From contig OY761615.1 in the NCBI GenBank assembly GCA_963664845.1, forward strand, positions 3,658,001 to 3,722,000: a stretch of 64,000 nt of DNA. Direction: 5' to 3'. The DNA comes from CAIYTF01 sp963664845. GTDB taxonomy: Bacteria > Bacteroidota > Ignavibacteria > Ignavibacteriales > Ignavibacteriaceae. Within the stretch, counting starts at the first letter, position 1; the number at the start of each line of letters is the position of its first letter. A model generated the notes under the pieces. That model saw only the letters and a program-made list of their open reading frames with translations, searched no databases and had not been told where the DNA came from. Position numbers and translations under genes: made by a program. Below, in pieces: positions 8,870-18,776 of the stretch.

Positions 8870-10075
8870 ATGAACGACGAACGTCTTATATCTGTATCGC
8901 AACTTACCGGACTCATCAAAATCATCCTTGAGGAAAATTTTGATGATTTGCTTATTATTGGAGAGGTTTCAAACTTCAAAGCCTATCCATCCGGGCATTG
9001 GTATTTCTCTCTTAAAGATGAAGACGCGGTTATTTCATGCACCATGTGGAAGTCAGTTAATTACTATGCAAAAGTAACGCCCACTGATGGAATGAAGGTT
9101 ATTATTACCGGTCGGCTTACCGTATATCCCCCACGCGGAAACTATCAGGTTGAAGTACGTTCGATAAAACCTGCTGGTGAAGGTGAATTGTTCGTTGCGT
9201 TTGAAAAATTAAAGCATAAACTTTCTGCCGAGGGATTGTTCGAGCCTGAGCACAAGAAACCAATACCAACAATGCCTATGCATATTGGTATTGTAACGTC
9301 TCCTCAGGCTGCTGCACTTCAGGATATGATCAGCGTGGCCAAAAGAAGATTTCCGCTTGCAGAACTGATCATTTCGCCCTGTCAGGTGCAGGGAGCCGAA
9401 GCACCGCGTTCCATAATTGCAGCAATAAAAGAGCTTAACACCCTTTTGGACCGGAAACCTGTTTGCGAGGTTATTATTATTGGTCGTGGCGGAGGCTCTA
9501 TTGAGGACCTCTGGGCGTTTAATGATGAAGGCGTTGCAAGGGCTATTTTTGCTTCAGCAATACCTGTTGTGTCCGGCGTCGGGCATCAAACCGATACTAC
9601 CATTGCTGACTTTGTTGCGGATTTGCGTGCCCCCACTCCCACCGCGGCAATGGAGCTTATAACCCCCAATGGCGATGACCTGTTGCAGGAGTTTGCTGCT
9701 TTCCGTGAGAACTGGTTTCAACAGATATACAACCAGCAGTTGGACAATTATGATGCGGTCATAAAAAGTATGCGATCCATTCAGTCCTCTGCCCAGCGCC
9801 TCCTAAATTATGGCTCACAGCGGCTGGACCATGCAATGTACAAATTTCAGGAAAAAAGCAGAAACTATATGCAGACCCGGCAAAATCTGCTCGCGTTGCT
9901 ACATAATAAAATTATAAATGCCAGCCCGGAAGGGATACTAAAAAAGGGTTTTGTTTTAGTGGAGCAAGCGGGTAAATTTGCAAAACGATCGGTGGATTTA
10001 TCACGGACAGAACCATTTACAATAACATTTTTTGATGGAAAAGTGAGAGCAAGAACGAGTGAAGAAGAAAGATAA
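8870..10075 (+). CDS. xseA: Exodeoxyribonuclease VII large subunit
   Basis: A 401-residue catalytic subunit of exonuclease VII, which degrades single-stranded DNA in both directions during mismatch repair and recombination. The N-terminal OB-fold (ISVSQLTGLIKIILEENF, SNFKAYPSGHWYFSLKDE) is followed by the nuclease core with IGIVTSPQAAALQDM, GRGGGSIEDLWAFNDE and GHQTDTTIADFVADLRAPTP, then a coiled-coil region. The true start is taken as the ATG at 8870, since upstream in-frame sequence is a repeat and hairpin. It is somewhat shorter than the 456-residue E. coli protein. It overlaps xseB by 17 bases, indicating translational coupling. Confidence 0.95.
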   Translation: MNDERLISVSQLTGLIKIILEENFDDLLIIGEVSNFKAYPSGHWYFSLKDEDAVISCTMWKSVNYYAKVTPTDGMKVIITGRLTVYPPRGNYQVEVRSIKPAGEGELFVAFEKLKHKLSAEGLFEPEHKKPIPTMPMHIGIVTSPQAAALQDMISVAKRRFPLAELIISPCQVQGAEAPRSIIAAIKELNTLLDRKPVCEVIIIGRGGGSIEDLWAFNDEGVARAIFASAIPVVSGVGHQTDTTIADFVADLRAPTPTAAMELITPNGDDLLQEFAAFRENWFQQIYNQQLDNYDAVIKSMRSIQSSAQRLLNYGSQRLDHAMYKFQEKSRNYMQTRQNLLALLHNKIINASPEGILKKGFVLVEQAGKFAKRSVDLSRTEPFTITFFDGKVRARTSEEER

Positions 10076-10280
10076 AGAACCGGTGACGTTTAAGGAAATG
10101 ATATCCCGTCTTGAAGATATTTCGCAGGCTCTGGATAGTGAAGACCTTGATTTGGAGCAGGCAATTGAATTCTATGAAGAAGGAGTAAAACTTTCCGAGG
10201 CGTGCATCAAATCCCTGAAAAACGCCGAGCTTAAAATTTCAACCCTAAAAGACAAACTTAACGAATTGCAGAAGTCCTGA
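10059..10280 (+). CDS. xseB: Exodeoxyribonuclease VII small subunit
   Basis: A 73-residue protein with the typical XseB helical hairpin: FKEMISRLEDISQALDSEDL, then LEQAIEFYEEGVKL and a terminal coiled coil. It binds the coiled-coil stalk of XseA to make the active complex. The GTG start at 10059 lies inside the end of xseA, the normal arrangement for this pair. dxs follows after 36 bases, suggesting an xseA-xseB-dxs transcript, an arrangement known in many bacteria. Confidence 0.93.
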   Translation: MKKKDKEPVTFKEMISRLEDISQALDSEDLDLEQAIEFYEEGVKLSEACIKSLKNAELKISTLKDKLNELQKS

Positions 10281-10316
10281 AGTTCAATAATCTATTAGTT
10301 ACCGGAAGTTGCACAT

Positions 10317-12233
10317 ATGTCAGATCAGGAAAAATATTCAGTTTTAAATAAAATCACTTATCCCAGCGATATTCGCAAACTTGATATCAATGAGCTTAAA
10401 ACACTCTGTGCTGATATTCGCGAATATATGATCGATGTTATCTCTCAGGTTGGGGGACATTTTGGGGGTGGTTTGGGCACTGTGGAACTGACTGTTGCAT
10501 TGCATAAAGTATTCAATACACCGGATGACTTACTTGTCTGGGACACCGGACATCAGGCCTATCCGCATAAAATCATAACCGGCAGAAAAGATCAGCTGCA
10601 CACCATACGTCAACTCAATGGCATTTCCGGATTTCTTAAACGCGGCGAAAGCGAATATGACTCCTTCGGTGCGGGGCACGCCACCACATCCATTTCAGCC
10701 GCTGTTGGTATGGCAACTGCCGTCAGGAAACTTGGCCTGAAAAAGAAAGTGGTTGCCATTATCGGTGATGGCGCGATGACAGGCGGCATGGCCTATGAAG
10801 CAATGAACAATGCAGGCTTTTTAAAAAGCGATGTTATCGTTGTGCTCAACGATAATAATATGTCCATCGCCCCGAATGTGTGGCAGATTTCCAACTACTT
10901 TACCGAGATGATTGCGCACCCGGAGTATAACCGTTTCAAAGGTTATGTATGGGATTTGACTGGAAAGTTGGACACCTTTGGTGACCGCCTTCGCAAGATA
11001 GCAGTCCGCCTGGAAAATGGTTTGAAATCTATTGTAACACCCGGAATGCTGTTTGAAGCGCTTGGGTTCAGATATTTTGGCCCGGTTAATGGGCACAATG
11101 TTAACAATATGGTTAAGATATTTGAACAGGTTAAGGAATTCCGTGGCCCTATCCTCATCCACGCCATCACCTCAAAAGGTAAAGGCTATAAACCGGCAGA
11201 AGAACATGTGCAACGGCTGCATGCTTCAACACCATTTGATAAGACTACGGGGAAAGCGTACAAGTCTTCAAACACTGCACCGTCATACACATCCATTTTC
11301 GGAAAAGCACTTGTTGAAATTGTCAGGGATCAGAAAAATGTAATGGGGGTGACCGGTGCTATGCCCGATGGTACCGGACTTAGTCTTTTGCAGGATGCTT
11401 ACCCCGAAAACTATGTTGATGTGGGTATCGCTGAAGAGCACGCAGTAACATTTGCTGCCGGTATGGCCACTCAGGGAATCATTCCTGTGGTTGCCATCTA
11501 TTCCACTTTCCTCCAGCGTGCATTTGATCAAATGGTGCACGACGTTGCGCTGCAAAAACTTCACGTGGTGTTCGTGCTCGATAGAGCCGGATTAGTCGGC
11601 GGTGACGGCCCCACACATCATGGAGCGCTTGATCTGTCCTATCTTCGGTTGATACCCGAAATGGTGGTGATGGCCCCAAAAGATGAAGCTGAACTGCGTA
11701 ATATGCTTTACACTGCAGTGCAATACAAAAAAGGACCTATTGCTCTGCGCTATCCCCGCGGTTCCGCAATAGGAGTTCCTGTTAAAGAAGGATTTGAAAA
11801 ACTGGAGATCGGTAAAGCAGAGACGTTGGTTGCAGGACACGATGTTGCGCTGCTTGCCGTTGGCGTAATGACCCAATATGCTTTAAACGCCGCGGAGAAA
11901 CTGCTTGAGTCTGGTATCAATGCCGAAGTGGTGAATATGCGTTTCATCAAACCGCTTGATGAAGCTACGCTGCTTGATGTCGCAAAACGGTTTCAGAAAA
12001 TTGTCGCTCTTGAAGAAAGTACCATTGTTGGCGGCTTTTCGAGCGGTGTGGCAGAGTTTTTCATTGATCACCAACTGAAAAATGACGTTCTCCGTATTGG
12101 CCTTCCAGATCATTTTGTCGATCACGGAACACAGGAGGAGCTGCACCGGCTTCTTGAAATTGATCCCGTGGGTATTGTCGGTAAAGTGAAGGCCTTTTGT
12201 GGAATTGATAAAACGGTCTCAACGGCGGTATAA
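10317..12233 (+). CDS. dxs: 1-deoxy-D-xylulose-5-phosphate synthase
   Basis: A 638-residue thiamine-diphosphate enzyme that condenses pyruvate and glyceraldehyde 3-phosphate in the first step of the non-mevalonate isoprenoid pathway. Visible motifs are the N-terminal VGGHFGGGLGTVELTVALHK, WDTGHQAYPHKI, the ThDP-binding GDGAMTGGMAYEAMN...NDNNMSIAPNV, the transketolase pyrimidine-domain VGIAEEHAVTFAAGMA and LDRAGLVGGDGPTHHG, and the C-terminal domain with ALRYPRG. Length and domain order are normal. It lies in an operon with xseAB and supplies isoprenoid precursors for quinones and undecaprenyl carriers. Confidence 0.97.
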   Translation: MSDQEKYSVLNKITYPSDIRKLDINELKTLCADIREYMIDVISQVGGHFGGGLGTVELTVALHKVFNTPDDLLVWDTGHQAYPHKIITGRKDQLHTIRQLNGISGFLKRGESEYDSFGAGHATTSISAAVGMATAVRKLGLKKKVVAIIGDGAMTGGMAYEAMNNAGFLKSDVIVVLNDNNMSIAPNVWQISNYFTEMIAHPEYNRFKGYVWDLTGKLDTFGDRLRKIAVRLENGLKSIVTPGMLFEALGFRYFGPVNGHNVNNMVKIFEQVKEFRGPILIHAITSKGKGYKPAEEHVQRLHASTPFDKTTGKAYKSSNTAPSYTSIFGKALVEIVRDQKNVMGVTGAMPDGTGLSLLQDAYPENYVDVGIAEEHAVTFAAGMATQGIIPVVAIYSTFLQRAFDQMVHDVALQKLHVVFVLDRAGLVGGDGPTHHGALDLSYLRLIPEMVVMAPKDEAELRNMLYTAVQYKKGPIALRYPRGSAIGVPVKEGFEKLEIGKAETLVAGHDVALLAVGVMTQYALNAAEKLLESGINAEVVNMRFIKPLDEATLLDVAKRFQKIVALEESTIVGGFSSGVAEFFIDHQLKNDVLRIGLPDHFVDHGTQEELHRLLEIDPVGIVGKVKAFCGIDKTVSTAV

Positions 12234-12422
12234 GAAGGTTAATCACACGCACACTACGTATTGACCTGTGATACCGTAAGCAATCAATAGGCGTCTTTAT
12301 TACGGCGCTAAATGGCGGAAAAGGTGTCCATTGCAGGACATTTAACAATTTAGTAATATAAAACCATAGCTTTCTGGAAATCATTAGTCCTATTTTGGAG
12401 TATAATTTATTAACAAATTATT

Positions 12423-13121
12423 ATGGCTGAAGTGAAAAAAATACTCCTCGTTGATGATGAACCCGATATTCTTGAATTTCTGAAATACAGTCTTGAAATG
12501 AATGGCTTTGAAGTTATCACCGCCCTGAATGGTGTTGATGCGCTTCTCAGTCTTTCGCAAAAGCCGGATCTGATCATACTTGATATCATGATGCCAAAAA
12601 TGGATGGCTATGAAGTGTGTCAGCGCATTAGAGAGAACCCGGATTTCAAACAGACACCGCTCATGTTCCTCACAGCCCGCTCCTCGGAAAAAGATGAAAT
12701 TAAGGGATTGGAGTTGGGCGCAACCGATTTTATTTCCAAACCTATCTCGACCAATAAATTAATTGCAAGGGTTAAGACAAATCTCCGGAAAGCAGAACCT
12801 TCCCCGGTTCCCAAGGACCAGCGTACTGTTATTGAGATTGGCCCACTGAAGATTGACCGCATTAAATATGTAACCCTGCTCAATGGGCAGGAAATAGTTT
12901 TCCCACGAAAAGAATTTGAACTGTTGTTCTATTTGGCCGCCAGTCCCGGCAAAGTGCATAAGCGCGAAGCTATACTTCGTGATGTGTGGGGTGCTGATGT
13001 TTACGTGGTTGACCGGACAATCGATGTTCACGTCAGGAAGATAAGAGAAAAGCTCGGCGACTTGGCTGACTGCATTGAAACCCTGAAAGGAGTTGGATAC
13101 CGTTTCAAAGATTTTGCCTGA
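12423..13121 (+). CDS. OmpR/PhoB-family response regulator
   Basis: A 232-residue two-domain regulator. The receiver domain (1-120) has the acidic pair D11/D12, phosphoacceptor D54 in LIILDIMMPKMDG and the conserved Lys in FISKP. The C-terminal winged-helix DNA-binding domain (about 135-230) includes FPRKEFELLFYLA, VWGADVYVVDRTIDVHVRKI and the ending GVGYRF. The cognate histidine kinase follows immediately with overlapping reading frames. The PhoB-like domain layout and PhoR-like partner suggest phosphate or envelope sensing, but the stimulus is not visible in the sequence. Confidence 0.93.
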   Translation: MAEVKKILLVDDEPDILEFLKYSLEMNGFEVITALNGVDALLSLSQKPDLIILDIMMPKMDGYEVCQRIRENPDFKQTPLMFLTARSSEKDEIKGLELGATDFISKPISTNKLIARVKTNLRKAEPSPVPKDQRTVIEIGPLKIDRIKYVTLLNGQEIVFPRKEFELLFYLAASPGKVHKREAILRDVWGADVYVVDRTIDVHVRKIREKLGDLADCIETLKGVGYRFKDFA

Positions 13122-14139
13122 ACCGTTTCGCATCCGCATCCGGTTCCTTCTGAACGCGTGGGATTATCTTCTCCTGTATGTTATAACCCTGCTGGCTGCA
13201 TTCTTCCTGAACAAAGAGCACTCATCTTTTTTTGTTATTGTCCTGATATTGACTGTTCTTTTTTTTCTGATTGCAGTAATATTTCATTGGAAACGTAGGA
13301 AAGAACTGGATGAAATTAAGGCTGCGATTAAAGGTATTAGCGAAAAAAAAATAAATACTCCGGCTGATGTTGCCCTAAGTCCTCTGCTCGATGGTCTGGA
13401 AGAGGAGATCAGATCCATGCTCAGTCGCCAGCAGCACGATATCGATTATCTGGAAAAGCTTGAAAAAATGCGCACGGAATTTCTTGGCAACGTTTCCCAC
13501 GAACTGAAAACCCCCATATTCGCTGTTCAGGGATTTATTGAAACTCTCCTAAACGGCGCACTTCAGGATCCTAAAGTTAATCGCGTGTTCCTGGAAAAAG
13601 CCAATTTGCATGCCGGCAATTTGAGTGCACTGGTTAACGACTTGATCGATATCTCCATGATTGAAACGGGGGAGATGCGCATGAGTTTCAGGTATTTTCC
13701 CATTAACCCCTATCTCGCCGAAATTGTAAACGAATTCATACCCATGGCCTTAAGCAGTGGGCTTAATCTGGAATTTCTCCCCGCCCCCACTGAGATCGAA
13801 TTGTTTGGTGACAAGGTAAAATTGCGCCAGGTGATAACTAACCTCATTCATAACGCCTTCAAATATAGCGAGAAAGGAACCGTTACTGTTAGCGTGCAGG
13901 ACTGGGTGAAGTTTGGAAGAATTTCCGTAAAAGACACTGGGATAGGCATCGCTCAGGATGACATTCCACGGCTGTTCGAGCGCTTTTTTCGTGTGGATAA
14001 AGCCCGCTCCCGGGCTGTCGGCGGAACAGGCCTTGGCCTGGCGATCGTTAAACACATAATTGAAGCGCATGGCTCACGGGTGGAGGTTTTCAGTGAGTTG
14101 GGAAAAGGCTCTGAATTTTCGTTTCTCCTGAAGAAATAA
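13093..14139 (+). CDS. PhoR-like sensor histidine kinase
   Basis: A protein of up to 348 residues with two membrane helices (about 22-40 and 46-65), a short linker, a dimerisation/phosphotransfer domain with the H-box VSHELKTP (His136) and a HATPase domain carrying LIHNAFKYSEKG, VKDTGIGIAQDDIPRLFERF and GGTGLGLAIVKHI. There is essentially no periplasmic sensor loop, as in many PhoR-type kinases. The start is unclear: TTG at 13093 overlaps the response regulator by 29 bases, and TTG at 13114 is another choice; no good ATG precedes the first helix. It partners with the response regulator just upstream. Confidence 0.9.
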   Translation: MDTVSKILPEPFRIRIRFLLNAWDYLLLYVITLLAAFFLNKEHSSFFVIVLILTVLFFLIAVIFHWKRRKELDEIKAAIKGISEKKINTPADVALSPLLDGLEEEIRSMLSRQQHDIDYLEKLEKMRTEFLGNVSHELKTPIFAVQGFIETLLNGALQDPKVNRVFLEKANLHAGNLSALVNDLIDISMIETGEMRMSFRYFPINPYLAEIVNEFIPMALSSGLNLEFLPAPTEIELFGDKVKLRQVITNLIHNAFKYSEKGTVTVSVQDWVKFGRISVKDTGIGIAQDDIPRLFERFFRVDKARSRAVGGTGLGLAIVKHIIEAHGSRVEVFSELGKGSEFSFLLKK

Positions 14140-14567
14140 GCCCGGACATTTGAGGAGTTGCTGAATCAGGAAACAGGCAGTCTCAAAAAGATCCGGGTCT
14201 TACATTGCGGGAATCTTGCGACGGAATGCCTAATCCCGTGCGCCGGGCAATCTCAACAATTTAGCCTGAAAACGAAGCAGCAAAGTTGCTGCATTTCAAG
14301 TGCAACTACTTTTAAAACAGCTCGATGTCCTCTTTCTTAACCACAAAAACAGCCCTCGCCATAAAGATCACAACGGATTCCCTGACATTTGCATGGTAAA
14401 CATGCATTATCGGGTATTGAATTGAACGATCCTACCTACTTTTGATCACAAACAATAGTGGTATTTTTCGTATTTTCCATCATTAATACTACGATTTTAT
14501 GCTGCCTAAAACCCACTCCGGGAAACATATGTATGCGGCATTTTGAAAATAAGAAAAGGATACCTTC
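14140..14567. other. Intergenic region with repeat debris and small palindrome
   Basis: No gene is supported here. Around 14200-14260 there are GCGGGAATCTTGCGACGG and CCGGGCAATCTCAACAATTT, resembling the CGGG/GCAATCTCA repeats elsewhere in the window. A perfect 16-base palindrome-like hairpin, GCAGCAA-AG-TTGCTGC, lies at 14277-14292; it has no following T-run and so is not an ordinary terminator. The end of the region presumably holds the promoter for the next gene. Confidence 0.5.
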
Positions 14568-14810
14568 GTGAAAGCGAAAATCGATATCAGTTTATACCCG
14601 CTGAATGAAAATTTTATCAGTATCATCAAACATTTTATCAGCCAATTGCACACGCATGAGGGCATAACCGTGGAAACAAATCAACTCAGTACTCAGATAT
14701 TTGGCGATTATGATCAGATAATGGCATTGCTGACCGGAGAGCTCAAAGACGTTTTTCTGCAACACCGCGCTGTGGCAGTGCTGAAAGTGATTGGCATAAA
14801 TGAAGATTGA
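14568..14810 (+). CDS. Thiamine-binding-like small protein (YkoF/DUF77 type)
   Basis: An 80-residue protein with the ferredoxin-like pattern of the YkoF/MTH1187 thiamine-binding group: an opening strand DISLYPLNENF, a helix IIKHFISQLH, then VETNQLSTQIFGDYDQIMALL and a closing strand AVAVLKVIG. Family members bind thiamine or hydroxymethylpyrimidine or are uncharacterised. The start is a GTG at 14568 preceded by AAAAGGA at 14554-14560. It lies 45 bases upstream of a Lon-like protease, so the two may be cotranscribed, but no functional connection is known to me. Confidence 0.75.
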   Translation: MKAKIDISLYPLNENFISIIKHFISQLHTHEGITVETNQLSTQIFGDYDQIMALLTGELKDVFLQHRAVAVLKVIGINED

Positions 14811-14855
14811 CCGGCAAGAAAAAACTAACATAACTATTCTGATAAGGACTGCCGT

Positions 14856-17315
14856 ATGAGCGCTAAAACAATTAAAAAAGACAAGGTCGCGATAGAACTG
14901 AAATATACCGACCTCAAATGGTTCTGCGATCCTGAACAGTTCGATTTTGAATCCACTTCCGAACTGCAACCCATGGAAGAGATCATTGGGCAGGAACGGG
15001 CTCTTTCAGCTCTGGAATTAGGGGTTAATATTAATAAACCCGGATATAACATCTATATTTCCGGTCTGTCCGGAACCGGCAAGGCAACCACCGTAAAAAA
15101 AATGCTGGAGTCAATTGGCGAGGGGAAAGCCAATATTTTTGATTATGTCTATGTAAATAATTTTGAAGAACCCGATTACCCGATACTCCTCACTTTTCCC
15201 GCCGGTCATGCCAAGGAATTCAAAAAAGACGTCCGCGCGGCAATGAACTACCTCTCTGAGAGAATTCCTGTGCATATGGAGGCCGAAACCTACCGGAAGA
15301 AACGGGATATTATTGTCGGGCAATACAAGGATGTTGAATGGGAACTTTTCGAAAAATTCAAAAAGAAATTGCAGAGTGATGGTTTCACGCTGAAAGAAAT
15401 TGATCAGGATAATGATAAAACACCACAAATCATTCCGCTCATCAATAACGAACCCGTTCCTATAGCACAGGTGATTGAAGCCGCTGACCAGGGGAAAATT
15501 CCTGCCAGGAAGCGCGACAAAATTCTTAACCACTATGAAAACCACCGGCAGAAACTTATTACCATTTTCCACAAGGTGATGAAACTCAATCAGAAAATGC
15601 ATGAGGACCTGGATGAGCTGGAAAGAACAGAAGTGAGCGAAGTTCTGGAAGGCGTGCTGCAGGATGTGCTGGACAAATACAAAGAAGCAAAAATTCAAAA
15701 ATATCTCCATGAAATGAAGGAGAGCATTTTAACCAATCTTTGGATTTTCAAGAAGGAAGCCGGAGAGAATGAATCAAGTCGTATCGAAGCACTTGATACA
15801 TACCTGAAGAATTTTGAAGTGAATATTATTCTCGATAATTCCAACACGGAAAAAACACCCGTGCTGGTGGAAATTTCACCAACGTTGACTAACCTGTTCG
15901 GCTCCATTGAACGCGTGGGTGATAACTCGGGGAAATGGACAGCCGACTTCACCACGATCAAAGCCGGCTCTTTGCTTAAGGCCAACGGCGGTTATCTTGT
16001 CATTCGCGCCGTGCACGTGTTTGAAGAACCTGGCGTCTGGCAAACCTTGAAACGGGTACTTACCTATAACAAGCTTGAGATACAGGAAATTTATACTTCA
16101 CATTCTCTTCCTCCAACCTCGCTGAAACCGGAACCTATCGAGATAAATACTAAAGTGATCCTCATTGGCGGTGCATATTGGTACTCACTCCTTGCACAGA
16201 ATGAAGATGACTTCAAAAAAATATTCAAAGTAAAAGTCGATTTTGATTCCATCGTGAAGCGTTCGGATACCATCATGGTTGAATACGCACGCGTGGTAAA
16301 ACGGATAATTAAAAATGAAGGATTGCGGGAATTCGATGCTTCCGCCATATCGGCGTTGCTGGAAATTGCTGCACGATATGCTGAACATAAAGAAAAGTTC
16401 ACTACCCGGTTTTCGTTTTTGGCGGATATCGCAAGAGAGGCGGACTATTGGGCAAGAAAACAAAATTTGGAAATTGTCACCAAGCACTCTGTAAAATATG
16501 CATTTGCGAAGGCCAAGGAACGCCACTCACTCTCCGATGAAAAACTGACCGAAGGCATTATTGATAATCAAATTCTCATAGAGACAACAGGTTCTCGCAT
16601 CGGCTGTGTTAACGGACTTCTTTATTTTGAAGATGAGTCCTATGGGTTTGGCAAACCGGCCCGAATCACTGCTTCCGTTTCCATTGGTGAAGGTGATATC
16701 ATAAACGTTGAACGTGAATCCGGGCTGAGTGGACGCATTTTTGACAAAGGAATGCTCGTCACAACCGGGTTCATCCGCGAATTATTCGGAAGGCATATTC
16801 CGCTTTCATTCACGGCCAATTTTGTGTTTGAACAATCCTATGGCGGCATCGACGGAGATTCAGCTTCAGCAGCGGAAATCTTTGTTCTCCTTTCCTCGCT
16901 CGGTGAAATACCATTGAAACAGTCCTTTGCAGTAACGGGATCGGTAAATCAAAAGGGTGAGCTACAGCCCATTGGCGGCATTAACGAAAAAATTGAAGGT
17001 TTCTTTGAGATTTGTGCGAAGCGTGGACTGACTGGCGAACAGGGAATAATAATGCCGGAGCAGAACATAACACATCTCATGCTCAACGATGAAGTGGTCG
17101 CCGCCGTTAAAAACGGAGAATTCCACATCTATCCGGTTAGAACTATTCAGGAGGGCATTGAAATATTGACGGGAATTCCTGCAGGCAGCAGGCGATCCGA
17201 TGGGAAATTCCCGCCGAAAACTGTTTTCGGTATTGTGGAACATCATCTTCGGCATATGTATAACATTCTGAATCACGAAGAAGACAAGAAAAAAACCGTG
17301 AAAAGAAAAAAATAA
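14856..17315 (+). CDS. Lon-like ATP-dependent protease (AAA_32/S16 family)
   Basis: An 819-residue cytoplasmic protease of the Lon-related COG1067 group, distinct from classical LonA. It lacks the LonA N-terminal substrate domain, opening with a short segment and a Walker A GLSGTGKA (K76), interrupted by a long coiled-coil insertion (about 150-330), then the second half of the AAA module. The C-terminal S16 protease domain holds the catalytic dyad: Ser669 in GIDGDSASAAE and Lys712 in GGINEKIEGF, 43 residues apart as in Lon. It ends in a lysine-rich tail. It presumably degrades damaged or regulatory proteins; substrates are unknown. Confidence 0.92.
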   Translation: MSAKTIKKDKVAIELKYTDLKWFCDPEQFDFESTSELQPMEEIIGQERALSALELGVNINKPGYNIYISGLSGTGKATTVKKMLESIGEGKANIFDYVYVNNFEEPDYPILLTFPAGHAKEFKKDVRAAMNYLSERIPVHMEAETYRKKRDIIVGQYKDVEWELFEKFKKKLQSDGFTLKEIDQDNDKTPQIIPLINNEPVPIAQVIEAADQGKIPARKRDKILNHYENHRQKLITIFHKVMKLNQKMHEDLDELERTEVSEVLEGVLQDVLDKYKEAKIQKYLHEMKESILTNLWIFKKEAGENESSRIEALDTYLKNFEVNIILDNSNTEKTPVLVEISPTLTNLFGSIERVGDNSGKWTADFTTIKAGSLLKANGGYLVIRAVHVFEEPGVWQTLKRVLTYNKLEIQEIYTSHSLPPTSLKPEPIEINTKVILIGGAYWYSLLAQNEDDFKKIFKVKVDFDSIVKRSDTIMVEYARVVKRIIKNEGLREFDASAISALLEIAARYAEHKEKFTTRFSFLADIAREADYWARKQNLEIVTKHSVKYAFAKAKERHSLSDEKLTEGIIDNQILIETTGSRIGCVNGLLYFEDESYGFGKPARITASVSIGEGDIINVERESGLSGRIFDKGMLVTTGFIRELFGRHIPLSFTANFVFEQSYGGIDGDSASAAEIFVLLSSLGEIPLKQSFAVTGSVNQKGELQPIGGINEKIEGFFEICAKRGLTGEQGIIMPEQNITHLMLNDEVVAAVKNGEFHIYPVRTIQEGIEILTGIPAGSRRSDGKFPPKTVFGIVEHHLRHMYNILNHEEDKKKTVKRKK

Positions 17316-17333
17316 TTTGAAAGGCTGTCAATA

Positions 17334-18776
17334 ATGATCCAGGAAATCAGTACAATTTTTGCAAAGACCAAAATACTTGGCACACTTGGCCCGGCCACGT
17401 CCACCAAAGATGCGATTAAAAATCTTATTGATGTTGGTATTGATGGTGTTCGTCTTAACTTCTCTCACGGGAATTATGATTTCTATAAAGAACTGTTCAA
17501 TACCATAGAAGAGGCGTGCAAAGAAAAAAGTACTCCCCTTGCCGTGCTTCTCGACCTGCAGGGCCCCAAGATTAGAATTGGTGAACTGATTCGGCCTGAA
17601 ATAGAAATTCAGACCGGTGCACGAATTGAAATCACTTCTGAGAAGATAATTGGTGATGAAAAGATCATTTCGACCTCATATGCCCCACTGCCGCAGGACT
17701 CACAAATCGATGAGATCATCCTTATTGATGATGGGTTGCTTCGTCTCCGTATTGTGGAGAAAACACCAAACTCAGTGATATGCGAAATTGAAAATGGTGG
17801 CATCCTGAAGCCCAAAAAGGGGATGAACCTGCCGGGAATGAAGCTTTCCACGCCGTCGGTCACAGAAAAAGATTTGCAGGATCTGGAATTTGCATTGGGT
17901 CATCATATCGATTTTGTGGCCCTCTCATTTGTACGCCAGGCACGTGATATAACCATGCTTAGGCAGTGGATGAAAGAACGGGGCCATGACAAACCCATCA
18001 TTGCTAAAATTGAAAAACGGGAAGCGGTTGATAATTTTGATGCGATTTTGAAAGTCGCTGATGGTATTATGGTTGCCCGTGGCGACCTTGGTGTGGAATT
18101 GAATCCGGAGGATGTTCCTATTATTCAGAAGATGATCATTAAGAAATGTAATGCCGTCGGTAAGCTGGTTATTACCGCGACACAGATGCTTGAATCAATG
18201 ATCACCAACCCAATACCAACCCGTGCGGAAGCATCGGATGTTGCAAACGCTGTGTGGGACGGAACTGATGTTGTTATGTTAAGCGCAGAGACATCAGTCG
18301 GCAAATATCCTTACCGGACCGTTACCGTTATGAATAACATTCTTCTCAAGGCTGAAAGCAATCCGCAGCAGAGGGGAAAATGCATATATGCCATTCCCGA
18401 AACAACGGAAGAAAATCTGTTTGATGCAACAAATCATGCCATTTGCTCCATCGCCGATCAGACAAATGCTGCCGCTATTGTTGTTCTGACGCACCAGGGC
18501 AGGGCTGCTAAACGGTTGTCCAAATTCAGACCGACGGCCCGTATAATTGCGGTTTCTGACAGCATTGAAACCATAAATAACCTTTGCCTGAAGTGGGGAG
18601 TGACGTCGCTGTTCTACCACCACATTTCAAAGGAAGGGTTTGTGATTGACGACATCAAGCAAATGATACTTGAGTCAGGCCACGTGAAAAAAGGGGATCT
18701 GGTGCTATTCACTGCGGGCGCACCCTATTCTGAGAAGAGCAGGCTCAACTGGATGAAGTTCGAAGAGATGGTGTAA
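17334..18776 (+). CDS. pyk: Pyruvate kinase
   Basis: A 480-residue glycolytic enzyme transferring phosphate from PEP to ADP. Motifs in order: TKILGTLGPATST, VRLNFSHG, LLDLQGPKIRIG, the B-domain, KIEKREAVDNFDAI, the signature IMVARGDLGVEL, ITATQMLESMI and the C-terminal allosteric-type domain with VVLTHQGRAAKRLSKFRP. Length is typical of the bacterial tetrameric enzyme. It follows the Lon-like gene by 18 bases, with a GAAAGG ribosome-binding site, so the two may share a transcript. It feeds pyruvate to the dehydrogenase complex encoded further along. Confidence 0.97.
   Translation: MIQEISTIFAKTKILGTLGPATSTKDAIKNLIDVGIDGVRLNFSHGNYDFYKELFNTIEEACKEKSTPLAVLLDLQGPKIRIGELIRPEIEIQTGARIEITSEKIIGDEKIISTSYAPLPQDSQIDEIILIDDGLLRLRIVEKTPNSVICEIENGGILKPKKGMNLPGMKLSTPSVTEKDLQDLEFALGHHIDFVALSFVRQARDITMLRQWMKERGHDKPIIAKIEKREAVDNFDAILKVADGIMVARGDLGVELNPEDVPIIQKMIIKKCNAVGKLVITATQMLESMITNPIPTRAEASDVANAVWDGTDVVMLSAETSVGKYPYRTVTVMNNILLKAESNPQQRGKCIYAIPETTEENLFDATNHAICSIADQTNAAAIVVLTHQGRAAKRLSKFRPTARIIAVSDSIETINNLCLKWGVTSLFYHHISKEGFVIDDIKQMILESGHVKKGDLVLFTAGAPYSEKSRLNWMKFEEMV

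Noticed and set aside
14277..14292. Terminator at GCAGCAA-AG-TTGCTGC
   Set aside because: The loop is only two bases and no T-run follows.
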